33,891 bases of DNA, from assembly GCA_944325025.1 (NCBI GenBank), contig CALUYN010000020.1:1-33891 (forward strand), written 5' to 3'. The first letter of the stretch is position 1, and each line of letters starts with the position of its first letter. The translations under genes were made by a program, and so were the position numbers. Positions 22,608 through 30,458 of the stretch are shown in pieces. The stretch is from Candidatus Gastranaerophilales bacterium. Lineage in GTDB: Bacteria > Cyanobacteriota > Vampirovibrionia > Gastranaerophilales > Gastranaerophilaceae. A model generated the notes under the pieces. That model made no database searches and was not told the DNA's origin. It saw only the letters and a list, made by a program, of their open reading frames with translations.

Positions 22608-23837
22608 ATGAACAATAAAAATAATATACTTTTAATATCAGATGATGAAAGTTTCTCGAAAATTCTAGCATCAAAGATTATATTTTTGAGAGCTAATGAC
22701 AGTGTTGTAATATCTAGTTTTGATGACGCTTTGAACTCTGTAAGTATTTATGCTCCGAATATTGTTCTATTGCATGGAAGATCTGATGAAAGAACTTATG
22801 CTCTCATAAAGGAATTGCGCAGAAATGAAGAATTGTCTATAATTTTAGTATCTGATTCTTATGACGCTGAGTTTATACTTGCTGCTTATGACTGCGGTGC
22901 TGACGATTTCATTCTATCTTCTGCTGATGATTTTGAATTTGTTTTGAGAATTGTTCATAATATAAAACATAATTCAATAAAATTGCGCCACCTGAGAAAT
23001 GTAAAACTTTTGGAACAGCTTGATGTAGTTGATAGGGAAACCGGAATTTATAATTATAATTTTGCAAAGCAAGTTATAGAAAATTATATTGATGACAATT
23101 TGTTGGAACAAGGCTGTTTTATTGCTTTATCTCCTTCTGACAGTTCAAAAATAAAATTTGATGTTAATTTAATGGCGCAAGCTTTAAAAAATTCTACAAG
23201 AGTTGATGACATTATTACATTTGGAAAAGGTCTAAAGTTTTACCTGTTAATCCCAAAAGCTGATTTAAACCAGGCTCTTGTGGTATTTAACAAAATAAAA
23301 GAAAAGTGTTCTGAAAATTTTGATATATGTGCGGGAATTTCTTTAATTGCCCGTAAAAATTTTGAACAAATGGAACACGATGCGCTGCAGGCTCTTTCAT
23401 CTGCGCTGACAACTAATCTTGAATATTCTTTTACAGAAGAAAAACAGGATACTCTTGATGAATGGTTGGATGATGAGGCATTGCATTCAAAAGGTTATAA
23501 AATATTCAGACAGATTTTTAATAAAAAGTTAGAAAAAGTTATCACCCCTGTGTTTTACAGATTACAAAAGTCTTATGAAGAAAAGCTGTTTGATACAGAA
23601 ATAGAGCAGTACACAAATGAAGAACAGTGTGTTTTCAGCCTTTCGAATAAAAAGCAAGAAAGTACGTTAAGAATTGTCTATCCGGGATTTGCAAAAATTA
23701 TTATCTACATTACCCATGAAGGTTTAGAAAGTCCGGAAGATAGAGAAATTCAAATACCATTAACAAAAATTTCCCAAAAAGAACTTGTAAAAATAGTTGA
23801 GGATTTTATAAAAGAATTTAAGCATGCTTCAGTATAA
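22608..23837 (+). CDS. Degenerate response-regulator receiver plus GGDEF-like protein
   Basis: Residues 1-125 form a receiver fold: ILLISDDES with the acidic DDE at 12-14, and CGADDFIL near 97-103. The phospho-acceptor position reads LLHG, with H56 in place of Asp, and the Lys normally after the last strand is Ser. Residues 135-270 resemble a GGDEF domain: DRETGIYNYNFA (142-153) and RVDDIITFGKGLKFYLLI (198-215). The catalytic GG[DE]EF is replaced by GKGLKF, so no diguanylate cyclase activity is expected. The last 120 residues are unassigned. It starts 3 nt after ftsX, so it is very likely co-expressed. It may be a protein-interaction partner of FtsEX or a c-di-GMP/nucleotide sensor; both are inference. 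Confidence 0.75.
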   Translation: MNNKNNILLISDDESFSKILASKIIFLRANDSVVISSFDDALNSVSIYAPNIVLLHGRSDERTYALIKELRRNEELSIILVSDSYDAEFILAAYDCGADDFILSSADDFEFVLRIVHNIKHNSIKLRHLRNVKLLEQLDVVDRETGIYNYNFAKQVIENYIDDNLLEQGCFIALSPSDSSKIKFDVNLMAQALKNSTRVDDIITFGKGLKFYLLIPKADLNQALVVFNKIKEKCSENFDICAGISLIARKNFEQMEHDALQALSSALTTNLEYSFTEEKQDTLDEWLDDEALHSKGYKIFRQIFNKKLEKVITPVFYRLQKSYEEKLFDTEIEQYTNEEQCVFSLSNKKQESTLRIVYPGFAKIIIYITHEGLESPEDREIQIPLTKISQKELVKIVEDFIKEFKHASV

Positions 23838-23851
23838 TAAAAAGGAGAGTT

Positions 23852-24397
23852 ATGAATACTTTATCAGCAGAAAACAGTTTAGTATTAATTATAGATATTC
23901 AGGAAAAATTAGTAGCAGCATTGAATAAAGATGTTGTTGTTTCAAATGCCGTAAAAGTCGCATCAGCAGCAAACTTGCTCGGAATTCCTGTTTTGTTGAC
24001 AGAGCAGTATCCTAAAGGATTGGGAAATACAGTTGAGGCATTGCGCAATGTACTGCCTGAAGGAAGCCATGCTGTTGAAAAGACATATTTCAATGCGCTG
24101 TTGGAAGATGGCATGTTGGATAAAATTAAATCATACGGGAAAAAACAGATTGTAATATTCGGTATAGAAACTCATATTTGTGTTTATCAGACAGCTTCAG
24201 CACTTATTGAAGAAGGATTTGATGTTTATGTAATAAAAGATGCCTGCGCAAGCCGCAACAAGTATGAATTCAAGCAAGGGATTGATGCAATGGCTGCAAA
24301 CGGAGTAAAAATTTCCTGTGTAGAAATAGCATTATTTGATTGGCTTAAAGGCGCTAAAAATCCTAAATTTAAAGAAGTACAGGCATTAATTAAATAG
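23852..24397 (+). CDS. Isochorismatase-family cysteine hydrolase
   Basis: This 181-residue protein has the Asp-Lys-Cys triad: LIIDIQEKL with D15, VEKTYFNA with K77 and IETHICVYQT with C110, including the typical cis-peptide region before the Cys. The family includes nicotinamidases and YcaC-like amide hydrolases. The short length and FGIETHICV pattern match the YcaC-like group, whose substrates are mostly unknown. AAGGAG precedes the ATG. It is 14 nt after the REC-GGDEF gene, as the last member of the tktC-ftsE-ftsX run, but no functional tie to division is evident. Repeats follow immediately. Confidence 0.87.
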   Translation: MNTLSAENSLVLIIDIQEKLVAALNKDVVVSNAVKVASAANLLGIPVLLTEQYPKGLGNTVEALRNVLPEGSHAVEKTYFNALLEDGMLDKIKSYGKKQIVIFGIETHICVYQTASALIEEGFDVYVIKDACASRNKYEFKQGIDAMAANGVKISCVEIALFDWLKGAKNPKFKEVQALIK

Positions 24398-24900
24398 ATA
24401 TAGCTTTTCACCTCGCCCCGTCGGATTGACCTCCGTGCTTCAGGATCTCGTGTCCAGATGCACAGAAGTCAAGAGCCATAGATGTGAAGCTAATATCGTA
24501 AAATTTTCCCCTCTCTCGGGAGAGGGATTAAGGGAGAGGGTAAATTTAGAAGGTAGGAAGATAGGATGGTATGAATATAGGCTGTTTTCTGTAACTCACC
24601 ACATCCTTCCCTTTTTAGGGAAGGATAATAGGATGGGTAACAATCAAAACCCACCCCAACCCTCCCTAATCAGGGAGGGAGTAACCTGTCATTGCGAGGG
24701 TGCTACGCACGTAGACATGTTAGACAATTCATGTCAATTTCCCCCCTATCATTGCGAGGGAGTGAAACGACAGTGGTAATCGCAAAATCGTGGAGATAAT
24801 GCGATTCTTCGCTTCGCTCAGAATGACTTAGCACCTGTTTCCGTCATTGCGGACAGCTCAGCTGATCCGCAATAGCAAGATAGTTACAATATTAATGAGA
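24398..24900. repeat. Non-coding cluster of dispersed repeats
   Basis: Half a kilobase without a believable gene. It holds a 26-nt module shared with 18507-18532 (24413-24438); a stretch at about 24440-24526 that aligns with 33786-33872 (AGATGCA, then a spacer, GCTAATATCG, then a TTTCCC hairpin); CCCTCTC/GAGAGGG (24509-24526); CCTTCCCT-TTTT-AGGGAAGG (24605-24624); CCCTCCCT-AATC-AGGGAGGG (24660-24679); CATTGCGAGGGTGCTACGCA; and a hairpin ATTGCGGA ... TCCGCAAT (24846-24873). The mix suggests nested insertions of small mobile repeats without coding capacity. Confidence 0.72.
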
Positions 24901-24947
24901 TTATTATGTTAAATATTTCGTATTTTTTTCGTAATTGTAGATGATAA

Positions 24948-24976
24948 TTGAAAATTTTCTCAATATACGTTATAAT
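24948..24976 (+). promoter_or_regulatory. Promoter of the intact prepilin-like gene
   Basis: TTGAAA (24948-24953), a 17-nt spacer and TATAAT (24971-24976) lie 32 nt before the ATG, with GAAGAGGAAC as ribosome site. Confidence 0.78.
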
Positions 24977-25008
24977 TGTATTGAAGAGATTTTGAAGAGG
25001 AACTTGTT

Positions 25009-25662
25009 ATGAAGAAATTCGGATTTACTTTGGCAGAAGTATTGGTTACGCTTGGTATTATAGGTGTAGTGGCTGCTATGACAATGCCTACACTTATGTC
25101 AAACCATCAGAGAAAAGTTTATGTAACACAATTGCAAAAAGTGTATACAGAGCTATCTCAGGCAGCTAAAAGAGCAATAAGTGATAACAACGCTATATCT
25201 CTTGATGAAACTAAATATAACCGAAACAATGCAAATGGAGCAAAAAACTTTTTGCATGATTATTTTAATGTAGTCCAGGATTGTGGAACAGATTTGACTC
25301 CGTGTTTTGGCGATAGCTATACAACATTGGAAGGTGCTGATATGACTTTGCAGACGCCTTTGAGCGCAGTTTCACTTGCAAGTGGTGCGTCTATTTCTGT
25401 TTATCATAATGGCCTATCTTATGAGAGAGATTGGCATGGTAATTTAGAGATGCAGGTTGATATAAATGGTGCACAAGGACCTAATGTTCTAGGCCGTGAT
25501 TTATTTTATATGGGGTTGTACAGTGACGGTAAAGTGGCAGAAACTTATACCGGAAGAGATTACGATTATGCAAAAGAGACATGTGCAAGTAATGAGATTG
25601 GCGGCTACGGTGTAGGCTGCTTGACTGTGATTATGGAAGACGGATGGACAATGGATTATTAG
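25009..25662 (+). CDS. Prepilin-like protein, intact
   Basis: The 217-residue product has a short leader, MKKFG, and would be cleaved before Phe in GFTLAEVLVTLGIIG. The E5 position and hydrophobic helix that follow are type IV prepilin/pseudopilin features. The C-terminal globular part has DINGAQGPNVLGRDLFYM and a Cys-containing tail (ETCASNEIGGYGVGCLTV) that may form a disulfide. It shows what the interrupted genes at 1358 and 33674 would look like without a poly-G tract and insert. The role may be in a type IV pilus or type II-like system, but no pilus assembly genes are in the window. The stop overlaps the convergent ribF gene by 4 nt. Confidence 0.85.
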   Translation: MKKFGFTLAEVLVTLGIIGVVAAMTMPTLMSNHQRKVYVTQLQKVYTELSQAAKRAISDNNAISLDETKYNRNNANGAKNFLHDYFNVVQDCGTDLTPCFGDSYTTLEGADMTLQTPLSAVSLASGASISVYHNGLSYERDWHGNLEMQVDINGAQGPNVLGRDLFYMGLYSDGKVAETYTGRDYDYAKETCASNEIGGYGVGCLTVIMEDGWTMDY

Positions 25663-26537
25663 AGCTGTTTGATATCGTTTTCAATTTGTTTTTTGAGCGC
25701 GTCGAGAGAAGGAAACTTTTTCTCGGCGCGTATCATTTTATTGAACTTTACAGATAACGTTTGTCCGTAAATATCTTTATCAAAATCTAATATATGAATT
25801 TCAAGGAGCGTGCCTTCTCCATTTACCGTAGGACGTGTACCGAAATTTGCAATGCCTTTGCCAAAGTTTGTTTCAACAGAATAAACACCGTGCGGAAGTT
25901 CTACTAATGCTTCAGGATAAATAAGATTTGCAGTCCTGAAGCCTATTGTTCGTCCGATTTGCTGACCTTTAACAACGGTTCCCTCTGTATAAAATTGGTA
26001 TCCAAGCATTGCGTTTGCTTTTTCAATTTCTCCGCGCGACAAATATTTTCTGATTGTTGAACTGCTGATTATTTCATTATTTATTTTTTGAGGTGCAAGT
26101 TCAAAGTATTCATATCCGAATTTTTTCGAATTATCGTGTAAAAATTTAGCGTTTCCGCTTTTTTTATACCCGAAATTGTGGTTCCATCCTGTTGAAATTG
26201 CGCAAGGACTGAAATATTTTACTAAAACATCTTTTAAATATTCGTCGGCAGTTAAACCTGATATACTTTCAAAATCAAGTTCATACATATAATCAACCCC
26301 CAGGGCTTGAATTTTGTTTTCCCGTTCTTTCCCGGAAAGAATATATTTGGGGCTTTTGCCGTAAAAAAAGCAGCAAGGGTGTTCTTTGAAGGTTATGACT
26401 GCAGATTTACAATCATTTTTCTTTGCGTAGTTAACAGCATTTTGTATTACTGCCCTGTGGCCTGAGTGCACACCGTCAAAAAAACCTAGAGCGATTGATA
26501 AACCTGGATTTTTATTGAGTTCTGAAAATATCTGCAT
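25659..26537 (-). CDS. ribF: Bifunctional riboflavin kinase / FAD synthetase
   Basis: This 292-residue protein has the FAD synthetase half first, with GFFDGVHSGHRAVI (18-31, HxGH nucleotide-binding type) and ISSSTIRKYLSRG. The riboflavin kinase half follows from about 180, with GTVVKGQQIGRTIGFRTANL and GVYSVETNFG, then FGTRPTVNGEGTLLEIHILD. It converts riboflavin to FMN and then to FAD. There is no ribosome site. TATAAT on the minus strand (26549-26544) ends 6 nt before the ATG, so the mRNA is probably leaderless. It converges with the prepilin-like gene, overlapping by 4 nt. Confidence 0.95.
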   Translation of the reverse strand: MQIFSELNKNPGLSIALGFFDGVHSGHRAVIQNAVNYAKKNDCKSAVITFKEHPCCFFYGKSPKYILSGKERENKIQALGVDYMYELDFESISGLTADEYLKDVLVKYFSPCAISTGWNHNFGYKKSGNAKFLHDNSKKFGYEYFELAPQKINNEIISSSTIRKYLSRGEIEKANAMLGYQFYTEGTVVKGQQIGRTIGFRTANLIYPEALVELPHGVYSVETNFGKGIANFGTRPTVNGEGTLLEIHILDFDKDIYGQTLSVKFNKMIRAEKKFPSLDALKKQIENDIKQL

Positions 26538-26543
26538 AAATTA

Positions 26544-26549
26544 ATTATA
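26544..26549 (-). promoter_or_regulatory. -10 box of ribF (leaderless start)
   Basis: TATAAT on the minus strand, 6 nt before ATG 26537. The -35 region is weak (TGTAAC at a 17-nt spacing). No Shine-Dalgarno sequence could fit. Confidence 0.55.
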
Positions 26550-26624
26550 TTACAAATTTACATAGTGTTACATATTAGCAAAAATTTTTATTTGTGATGT
26601 TTATCTCTACAAAAAGGAGAATTG

Positions 26625-26936
26625 ATGCAAATACAGATAAATACTCAAAGCCGGCAGAATTTTACCGGACATGGTGCAAGAAATATCGGTGAGGTAATGA
26701 CAAGATTGTACAAGTCTGCATATAAAGGAGATTTGTTTGAAGAGGTGCCTGATATTATTCAAGTTTCAGCAAAAATGAAAGACGGCACAAATGTGAGTGC
26801 TATTGCAAATTTTTTTAACGGCAAATTTGCAGGATTAAGATTTCCGTTTGAGCATGTACAATACAAAGGCGAATTTTGTAAAACAATAATGCAAAAGTTT
26901 AATAAGGCTATAACAAGGGGTAAAATAGATAAATAA
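26625..26936 (+). CDS. Small hypothetical protein
   Basis: The start is set at ATG 26625, with AAAAAGGAGA 4 nt upstream; a TTG one codon earlier is less likely. The 103-residue product has no signal peptide or membrane helix. It starts MQIQINTQSRQNFTGHGARN; the NFTG stretch recalls the ITFKS and SFTS stretches near the N-termini of the genes at 8061 and 6593. The middle reads VPDIIQVSAKMKDGTNVSAI, and the protein ends in a basic helix (QKFNKAITRGKIDK). I do not recognise a family. It is a single gene between ribF and aspS. Confidence 0.65.
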   Translation: MQIQINTQSRQNFTGHGARNIGEVMTRLYKSAYKGDLFEEVPDIIQVSAKMKDGTNVSAIANFFNGKFAGLRFPFEHVQYKGEFCKTIMQKFNKAITRGKIDK

Positions 26937-27036
26937 ATATCACTTGGAACATATATTGAAGTTTGGATTAAATATTCCCGAAAAACACTAATACTGTCAT
27001 TGGGAACTTGTTTGACAAAGCGAACCAAAAATTTTT

Positions 27037-27064
27037 GTCATCCTGAATTTATTTCAGGGGTGAC
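27037..27064. repeat. Short hairpin repeat
   Basis: GTCATCCTGAATTTATTTCA (starting 27037) continues to GGGGTGAC. CCTGAA pairs with TTCAGG. A variant lies at 33772-33795. The rest of the 226-nt gap (26937-27162) shows only AT-rich sequence and the aspS terminator. Confidence 0.6.
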
Positions 27065-27127
27065 AATTTAGGCGTTATTTTGTTCCGTGTAAACTGCAAT
27101 CAAAATCACTTTGAAAAGAATTTATTC

Positions 27128-27159
27128 AAAAAAAGAGTCTTAAAAAAGACTCTTTTTTT
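27128..27159. terminator. Terminator of aspS
   Basis: AAAAAAAGAGTCTT (27128-27141) pairs with AAGACTCTTTTTTT (27146-27159). It works on the minus strand directly after the aspS stop codon. Confidence 0.9.
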
Positions 27160-27162
27160 GAT

Positions 27163-28938
27163 TTATTTATGTGCTGTACTTTTCAAATGCAGTTCTCTAA
27201 GCTGTTGCAGAGAAGCTTCTCCAGGAGCATCACTCATAAGATCTTTAGCCCCTGAATTTTTCGGGAATGCAATAACATCACGTATACTATCCGTTCTGCA
27301 AAGAAGTGCAACAAGTCTGTCTAAACCGATTGCAAGCCCTGCATGAGGCGGAGTTCCGTATTGCAAAGCATTAACCATAAATCCGAATTTTTCTTTTGCT
27401 TCATCTTCTGTTAAGCCCAATGCTTTGAATATTGCAGACTGAACCTCAGATGAGTGAATTCTCACAGACCCTCCGCCGAGTTCTGTTCCGTTATATACAA
27501 TATCGTAAGCAATTGATTTTACATTGCCTAAATCACCTGATTTAAGTTTGTCTAAATCTTCAATACAAGGAGATGTGAACGGGTGGTGCATTGCCATAAA
27601 TCTGCCTTCTTCGTCGCTCCATTCAAACATCGGGAAGTCTACAACCCATAAAAGATTATGTTTGCTTTCATCAATTAGATTTAATCTTTTGCCGAAGTAA
27701 AGTCTTAATCTTCCCATAATGTCATAAACAAGTTTTGGTTTATCGGCAACAAAGAAGATTATATCGCCGGCTTGAGCTTGAGCACGTTCTTGAATTTGTT
27801 TTGCCTGTTCTTCAGTTACAAACTTCAAAACAGGTGATTTTGCTGTGCCGTCTTCATTGTAAATTATGTTTGCAAGAGCTTTTGCCCCGAATGATACAGC
27901 GAGTTTTGTAATATCATCTATATCTTTTCTTGAGAATTTTGCTCCGCCCGGAATTCTTATCCCTCTAACGATACCGCCGTTTTCAAGGGTATTTTTAACA
28001 ATTTGAAATTCAGATTGAAGAATAATATCGCCGATATCAAATAATTCTAATCCAAAACGTGTATCTGGCTTATCTGAACCAAATCTATCCATAGCTTCCT
28101 GCCATGGCATCTGGATAAACGGAGGTTTAACCTCGACTCCTGCAGCCTTGAAAGTATCTACAATCAAACCTTCAACAACTTTTATAACGTCCTGCTGTTC
28201 AACAAATGACATTTCAAGGTCGATTTGAGTGAATTCAGGTTGTCTGTCAGCACGTAAATCTTCGTCACGGAAGCATTTTGCTATCTGGTAATACTTTTCA
28301 ATACCGCCTACCATTAATAGCTGTTTAAAGATTTGCGGGGACTGCGGCAATGCGTAGAATTTACCTTCTTGAACACGAGAAGGTACCAGATAATCTCTTG
28401 CGCCTTCCGGAGTTGTTTTAATTAAAATAGGTGTTTCAACTTCTAAAAAGTCAAGGTTGTTTAAATAATTTCTTGCAGCCTGACAGATTTTGTGACGCAA
28501 TGTAAGGTTGTGAAGCATTTTTTCGCGTCTAATATCTAGATATCTGTATTTTAAACGTACATCTTCTGATACGTTTTCATCATCCAGAACAAATGGCAAA
28601 GTTTTTGCTTCAGACAAAATTTCAACAAATTCAGGATACATTTCAACCTGTCCTGTTGCGTATTTTTCATTGTAAGTTTCTTCAGGGCGTCGTGTAACTT
28701 TGCCTTTTACTGTAATTACGTATTCTGAACGTACTTTTTCAAAAACTTTGTGTACATCAGGATTAATTTGCGGGTTTGCAACAAGCTGAAAAAATCCGCT
28801 TCTATCTCTTAATTCAATAAATAAAATACCGCCTAAATCTCTTACGGTAGAAACCCAACCGGAGAGAGTTATTTCTTCATTAATATTTGAAAGGTTAAGC
28901 TCTCCACAGTTATGATCTTTCATCTTTGTTGTAATCAT
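27163..28938 (-). CDS. aspS: Aspartyl-tRNA synthetase
   Basis: At 591 residues it has the full bacterial form: an N-terminal OB-fold for the anticodon (ITLSGWVSTVRDLGGILFIE), the class II core with YRYLDIRRE and motif 2 FRDEDLRADRQPEFTQID (223-240), the GAD insertion domain in the middle, and motif 3 GLAIGLDRLVALL near the end. It charges tRNA-Asp. The LRADRQPEF loop is the standard one. Start at ATG 28938 is supported by AAAAGGAAC; a second in-frame ATG comes at codon 6. Whether it is the discriminating or non-discriminating type cannot be told here. It is a single gene with its own terminator. Confidence 0.97.
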   Translation of the reverse strand: MITTKMKDHNCGELNLSNINEEITLSGWVSTVRDLGGILFIELRDRSGFFQLVANPQINPDVHKVFEKVRSEYVITVKGKVTRRPEETYNEKYATGQVEMYPEFVEILSEAKTLPFVLDDENVSEDVRLKYRYLDIRREKMLHNLTLRHKICQAARNYLNNLDFLEVETPILIKTTPEGARDYLVPSRVQEGKFYALPQSPQIFKQLLMVGGIEKYYQIAKCFRDEDLRADRQPEFTQIDLEMSFVEQQDVIKVVEGLIVDTFKAAGVEVKPPFIQMPWQEAMDRFGSDKPDTRFGLELFDIGDIILQSEFQIVKNTLENGGIVRGIRIPGGAKFSRKDIDDITKLAVSFGAKALANIIYNEDGTAKSPVLKFVTEEQAKQIQERAQAQAGDIIFFVADKPKLVYDIMGRLRLYFGKRLNLIDESKHNLLWVVDFPMFEWSDEEGRFMAMHHPFTSPCIEDLDKLKSGDLGNVKSIAYDIVYNGTELGGGSVRIHSSEVQSAIFKALGLTEDEAKEKFGFMVNALQYGTPPHAGLAIGLDRLVALLCRTDSIRDVIAFPKNSGAKDLMSDAPGEASLQQLRELHLKSTAHK

Positions 28939-29028
28939 CTTATGTTCCTTTTCTCTTTCTCTTTACAGACTTAATTAAATTTTATCAAAAACATAAAAAA
29001 AGAACATAAAATGTGAAGAATATTTTAA

Positions 29029-29418
29029 TTATCTTCTGCGTATCTGGCGATTTTTTGGGCGCATTTGCTGTGCAGGGCGCATATTTTCTTCTTCATTTTC
29101 GTCTTCTTCGTCATAATAACTATCATCGTATTCATAATCTTCCGGGAGAATTTCTATTATTTGAATAGTCATTATGCAAGAAATATTTACATGCAGCTGA
29201 GATGATTTGTCAGGACGGAACGCGAGATTTTTTCTGTCTTTGACTTCACAGTTTTTCAATGTAATAAACTGAAAACCGCCGTTTAATATATAAAATAGCA
29301 TGTTATCAGGTATAGAGTTGCTGAAACGCATGTTTTCCGGCAGTAAAAGTTCTCCTTCTATATGCTGTTCGTTTGTAGTTATTAGCACCTGCATTCTGGG
29401 TAGGTCATTAATCATCAT
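29029..29418 (-). CDS. Small acidic/basic-tailed protein of unknown function
   Basis: The 129-residue product has a beta-rich core in its first 90 residues (MQVLITTNEQHIEGELLLPE, FYILNGGFQFITLKNCEV) and ends in a very acidic run (YDDSYYDEEDENEEEN) followed by a basic one (KNRQIRRR). The core recalls a small uncharacterised family in which a T-x-x-x-x-x-x-G-x-[LI] strand precedes a segment on RxSD-like residues, but I cannot name it with confidence. A hairpin separates it from the SPFH gene upstream. AAAAAGGATAG lies 8 nt before the ATG. There is no signal peptide. Confidence 0.6.
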   Translation of the reverse strand: MMINDLPRMQVLITTNEQHIEGELLLPENMRFSNSIPDNMLFYILNGGFQFITLKNCEVKDRKNLAFRPDKSSQLHVNISCIMTIQIIEILPEDYEYDDSYYDEEDENEEENMRPAQQMRPKNRQIRRR

Positions 29419-29445
29419 CTTTTTGCTATCCTTTTTATTGGTAAA

Positions 29446-29466
29446 AGCGGCAGAAAATCTGCCGCT
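29446..29466 (-). terminator. Hairpin between the SPFH gene and the 129-residue gene
   Basis: AGCGGCAGA (29446-29454), a 3-nt loop and TCTGCCGCT (29458-29466). On the minus strand it is followed by TTTTA. It may end the nfeD-SPFH transcript or reduce read-through. Confidence 0.65.
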
Positions 29467-29471
29467 AAATT

Positions 29472-30449
29472 CTATTTTGCTGTTCCTTTGAACATTTCTT
29501 TAATGCCGTCAACAGAAGATAAAATTCCTGTAGCTTCATAAGGCATGTAAACAACTTTGTTATTTTCTCCGCTTGTGATTGCGGTCATTGTTTCAAGATA
29601 TTTCATTGCAATTAAGTATTTGTCAGGCTGTCCTTTATCAGCAAGAGCTGTAATAATTCTGTTGATAGCTTCTTTTTCAGCATCAGCTTCTATAATACGA
29701 GCCTGAGCAATACCTTCTGCCCTTAAGATTTCTGCCTGTTTTTCACCTTCAGCTGAACGGATTGCAGCTTCTTTTTCACCTTCAGCTTTTCTGATTGCTG
29801 CTTCTTTCAATCCTTCTGCTTCTGTGATTGTTGCTTTCTTTTCTCTGTCTGCTTTCATCAATTTGTCCATTGAAGCCTGAATGTCAGCAGGCGGGAAAAT
29901 ATCCTGAATTTCAACACGGTTAACTTTTACACCCCATTTATTTGTGGCTTCATCTAGTGTTGTTCTCAATTCATCATTGATTTTTCCGCGGGAAGTTAGG
30001 GTTTCTTGCAAATCCATCTGACCGACAAGGTTTCTTAATGTCGTTTGAGTTAATTTTTCAATTGCGTCTGGAAGGTTTTTAATTTCATAAACTGCGCTTT
30101 TTGCATCAACAATTTGGAAGTATATAAGCGCATTTATAGTAATAGAAACGTTATCGCGCGTAATTACGTTCTGACGCGGGAAATCATACATTTGTTCTCT
30201 TAAATCAATTCTGTTTGTTGGTTTTAGGTAAAAATAACTTGTACCATCAAGTCCGCGCTGTGAAACTTTTTCTAGAATACCTCTCGGTGCTTCCAAAATC
30301 GGGAAGATAAAGTTCGGGCCTGCAGTAAGTGTTTTTTCATAACGTCCCATTCTTTCAATAATTACTTCTTCCTGTTGCTGTACTATAATGATGCCTTTAA
30401 ATACATAAATTAATAGTGCAACAAGTAAAATTAATAAAACTAAGCTCAT
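29472..30449 (-). CDS. SPFH/Band 7 (stomatin-like) membrane protein
   Basis: The 325-residue product has an N-terminal membrane helix (LVLLILLVALLIYVF), then the SPFH domain from about residue 25 (QQEEVIIERMGRYEKTLTAG, DNVSITINALIYFQIVDA, QTTLRNLVGQMDLQETLTSR). An Ala/Glu-rich coiled coil follows (EAAIRKAEGEKEAAIRSAEG). This is the stomatin/QmcA group, which forms rings in membrane microdomains with NfeD partners. The nfeD-like gene is 9 nt upstream in the same operon, the classic pair. TATAGGAGAG lies before the ATG. Confidence 0.93.
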   Translation of the reverse strand: MSLVLLILLVALLIYVFKGIIIVQQQEEVIIERMGRYEKTLTAGPNFIFPILEAPRGILEKVSQRGLDGTSYFYLKPTNRIDLREQMYDFPRQNVITRDNVSITINALIYFQIVDAKSAVYEIKNLPDAIEKLTQTTLRNLVGQMDLQETLTSRGKINDELRTTLDEATNKWGVKVNRVEIQDIFPPADIQASMDKLMKADREKKATITEAEGLKEAAIRKAEGEKEAAIRSAEGEKQAEILRAEGIAQARIIEADAEKEAINRIITALADKGQPDKYLIAMKYLETMTAITSGENNKVVYMPYEATGILSSVDGIKEMFKGTAK

Positions 30450-30458
30450 AATTCTCTC

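Noticed and set aside
24426-24779. A 117-codon open frame in the repeat cluster
   Set aside because: It runs through palindromic repeat modules, has no ribosome site and has a composition dictated by the repeats.
24846-24873. Hairpin ATTGCGGA/TCCGCAAT as a terminator or small RNA
   Set aside because: It has no T run and its loop is almost closed by further pairing; it fits the dispersed repeats better.
27080-27346. Open frame on + across the aspS terminator and 3' end
   Set aside because: It covers the terminator and is antisense to the conserved AspRS motif 3 region.
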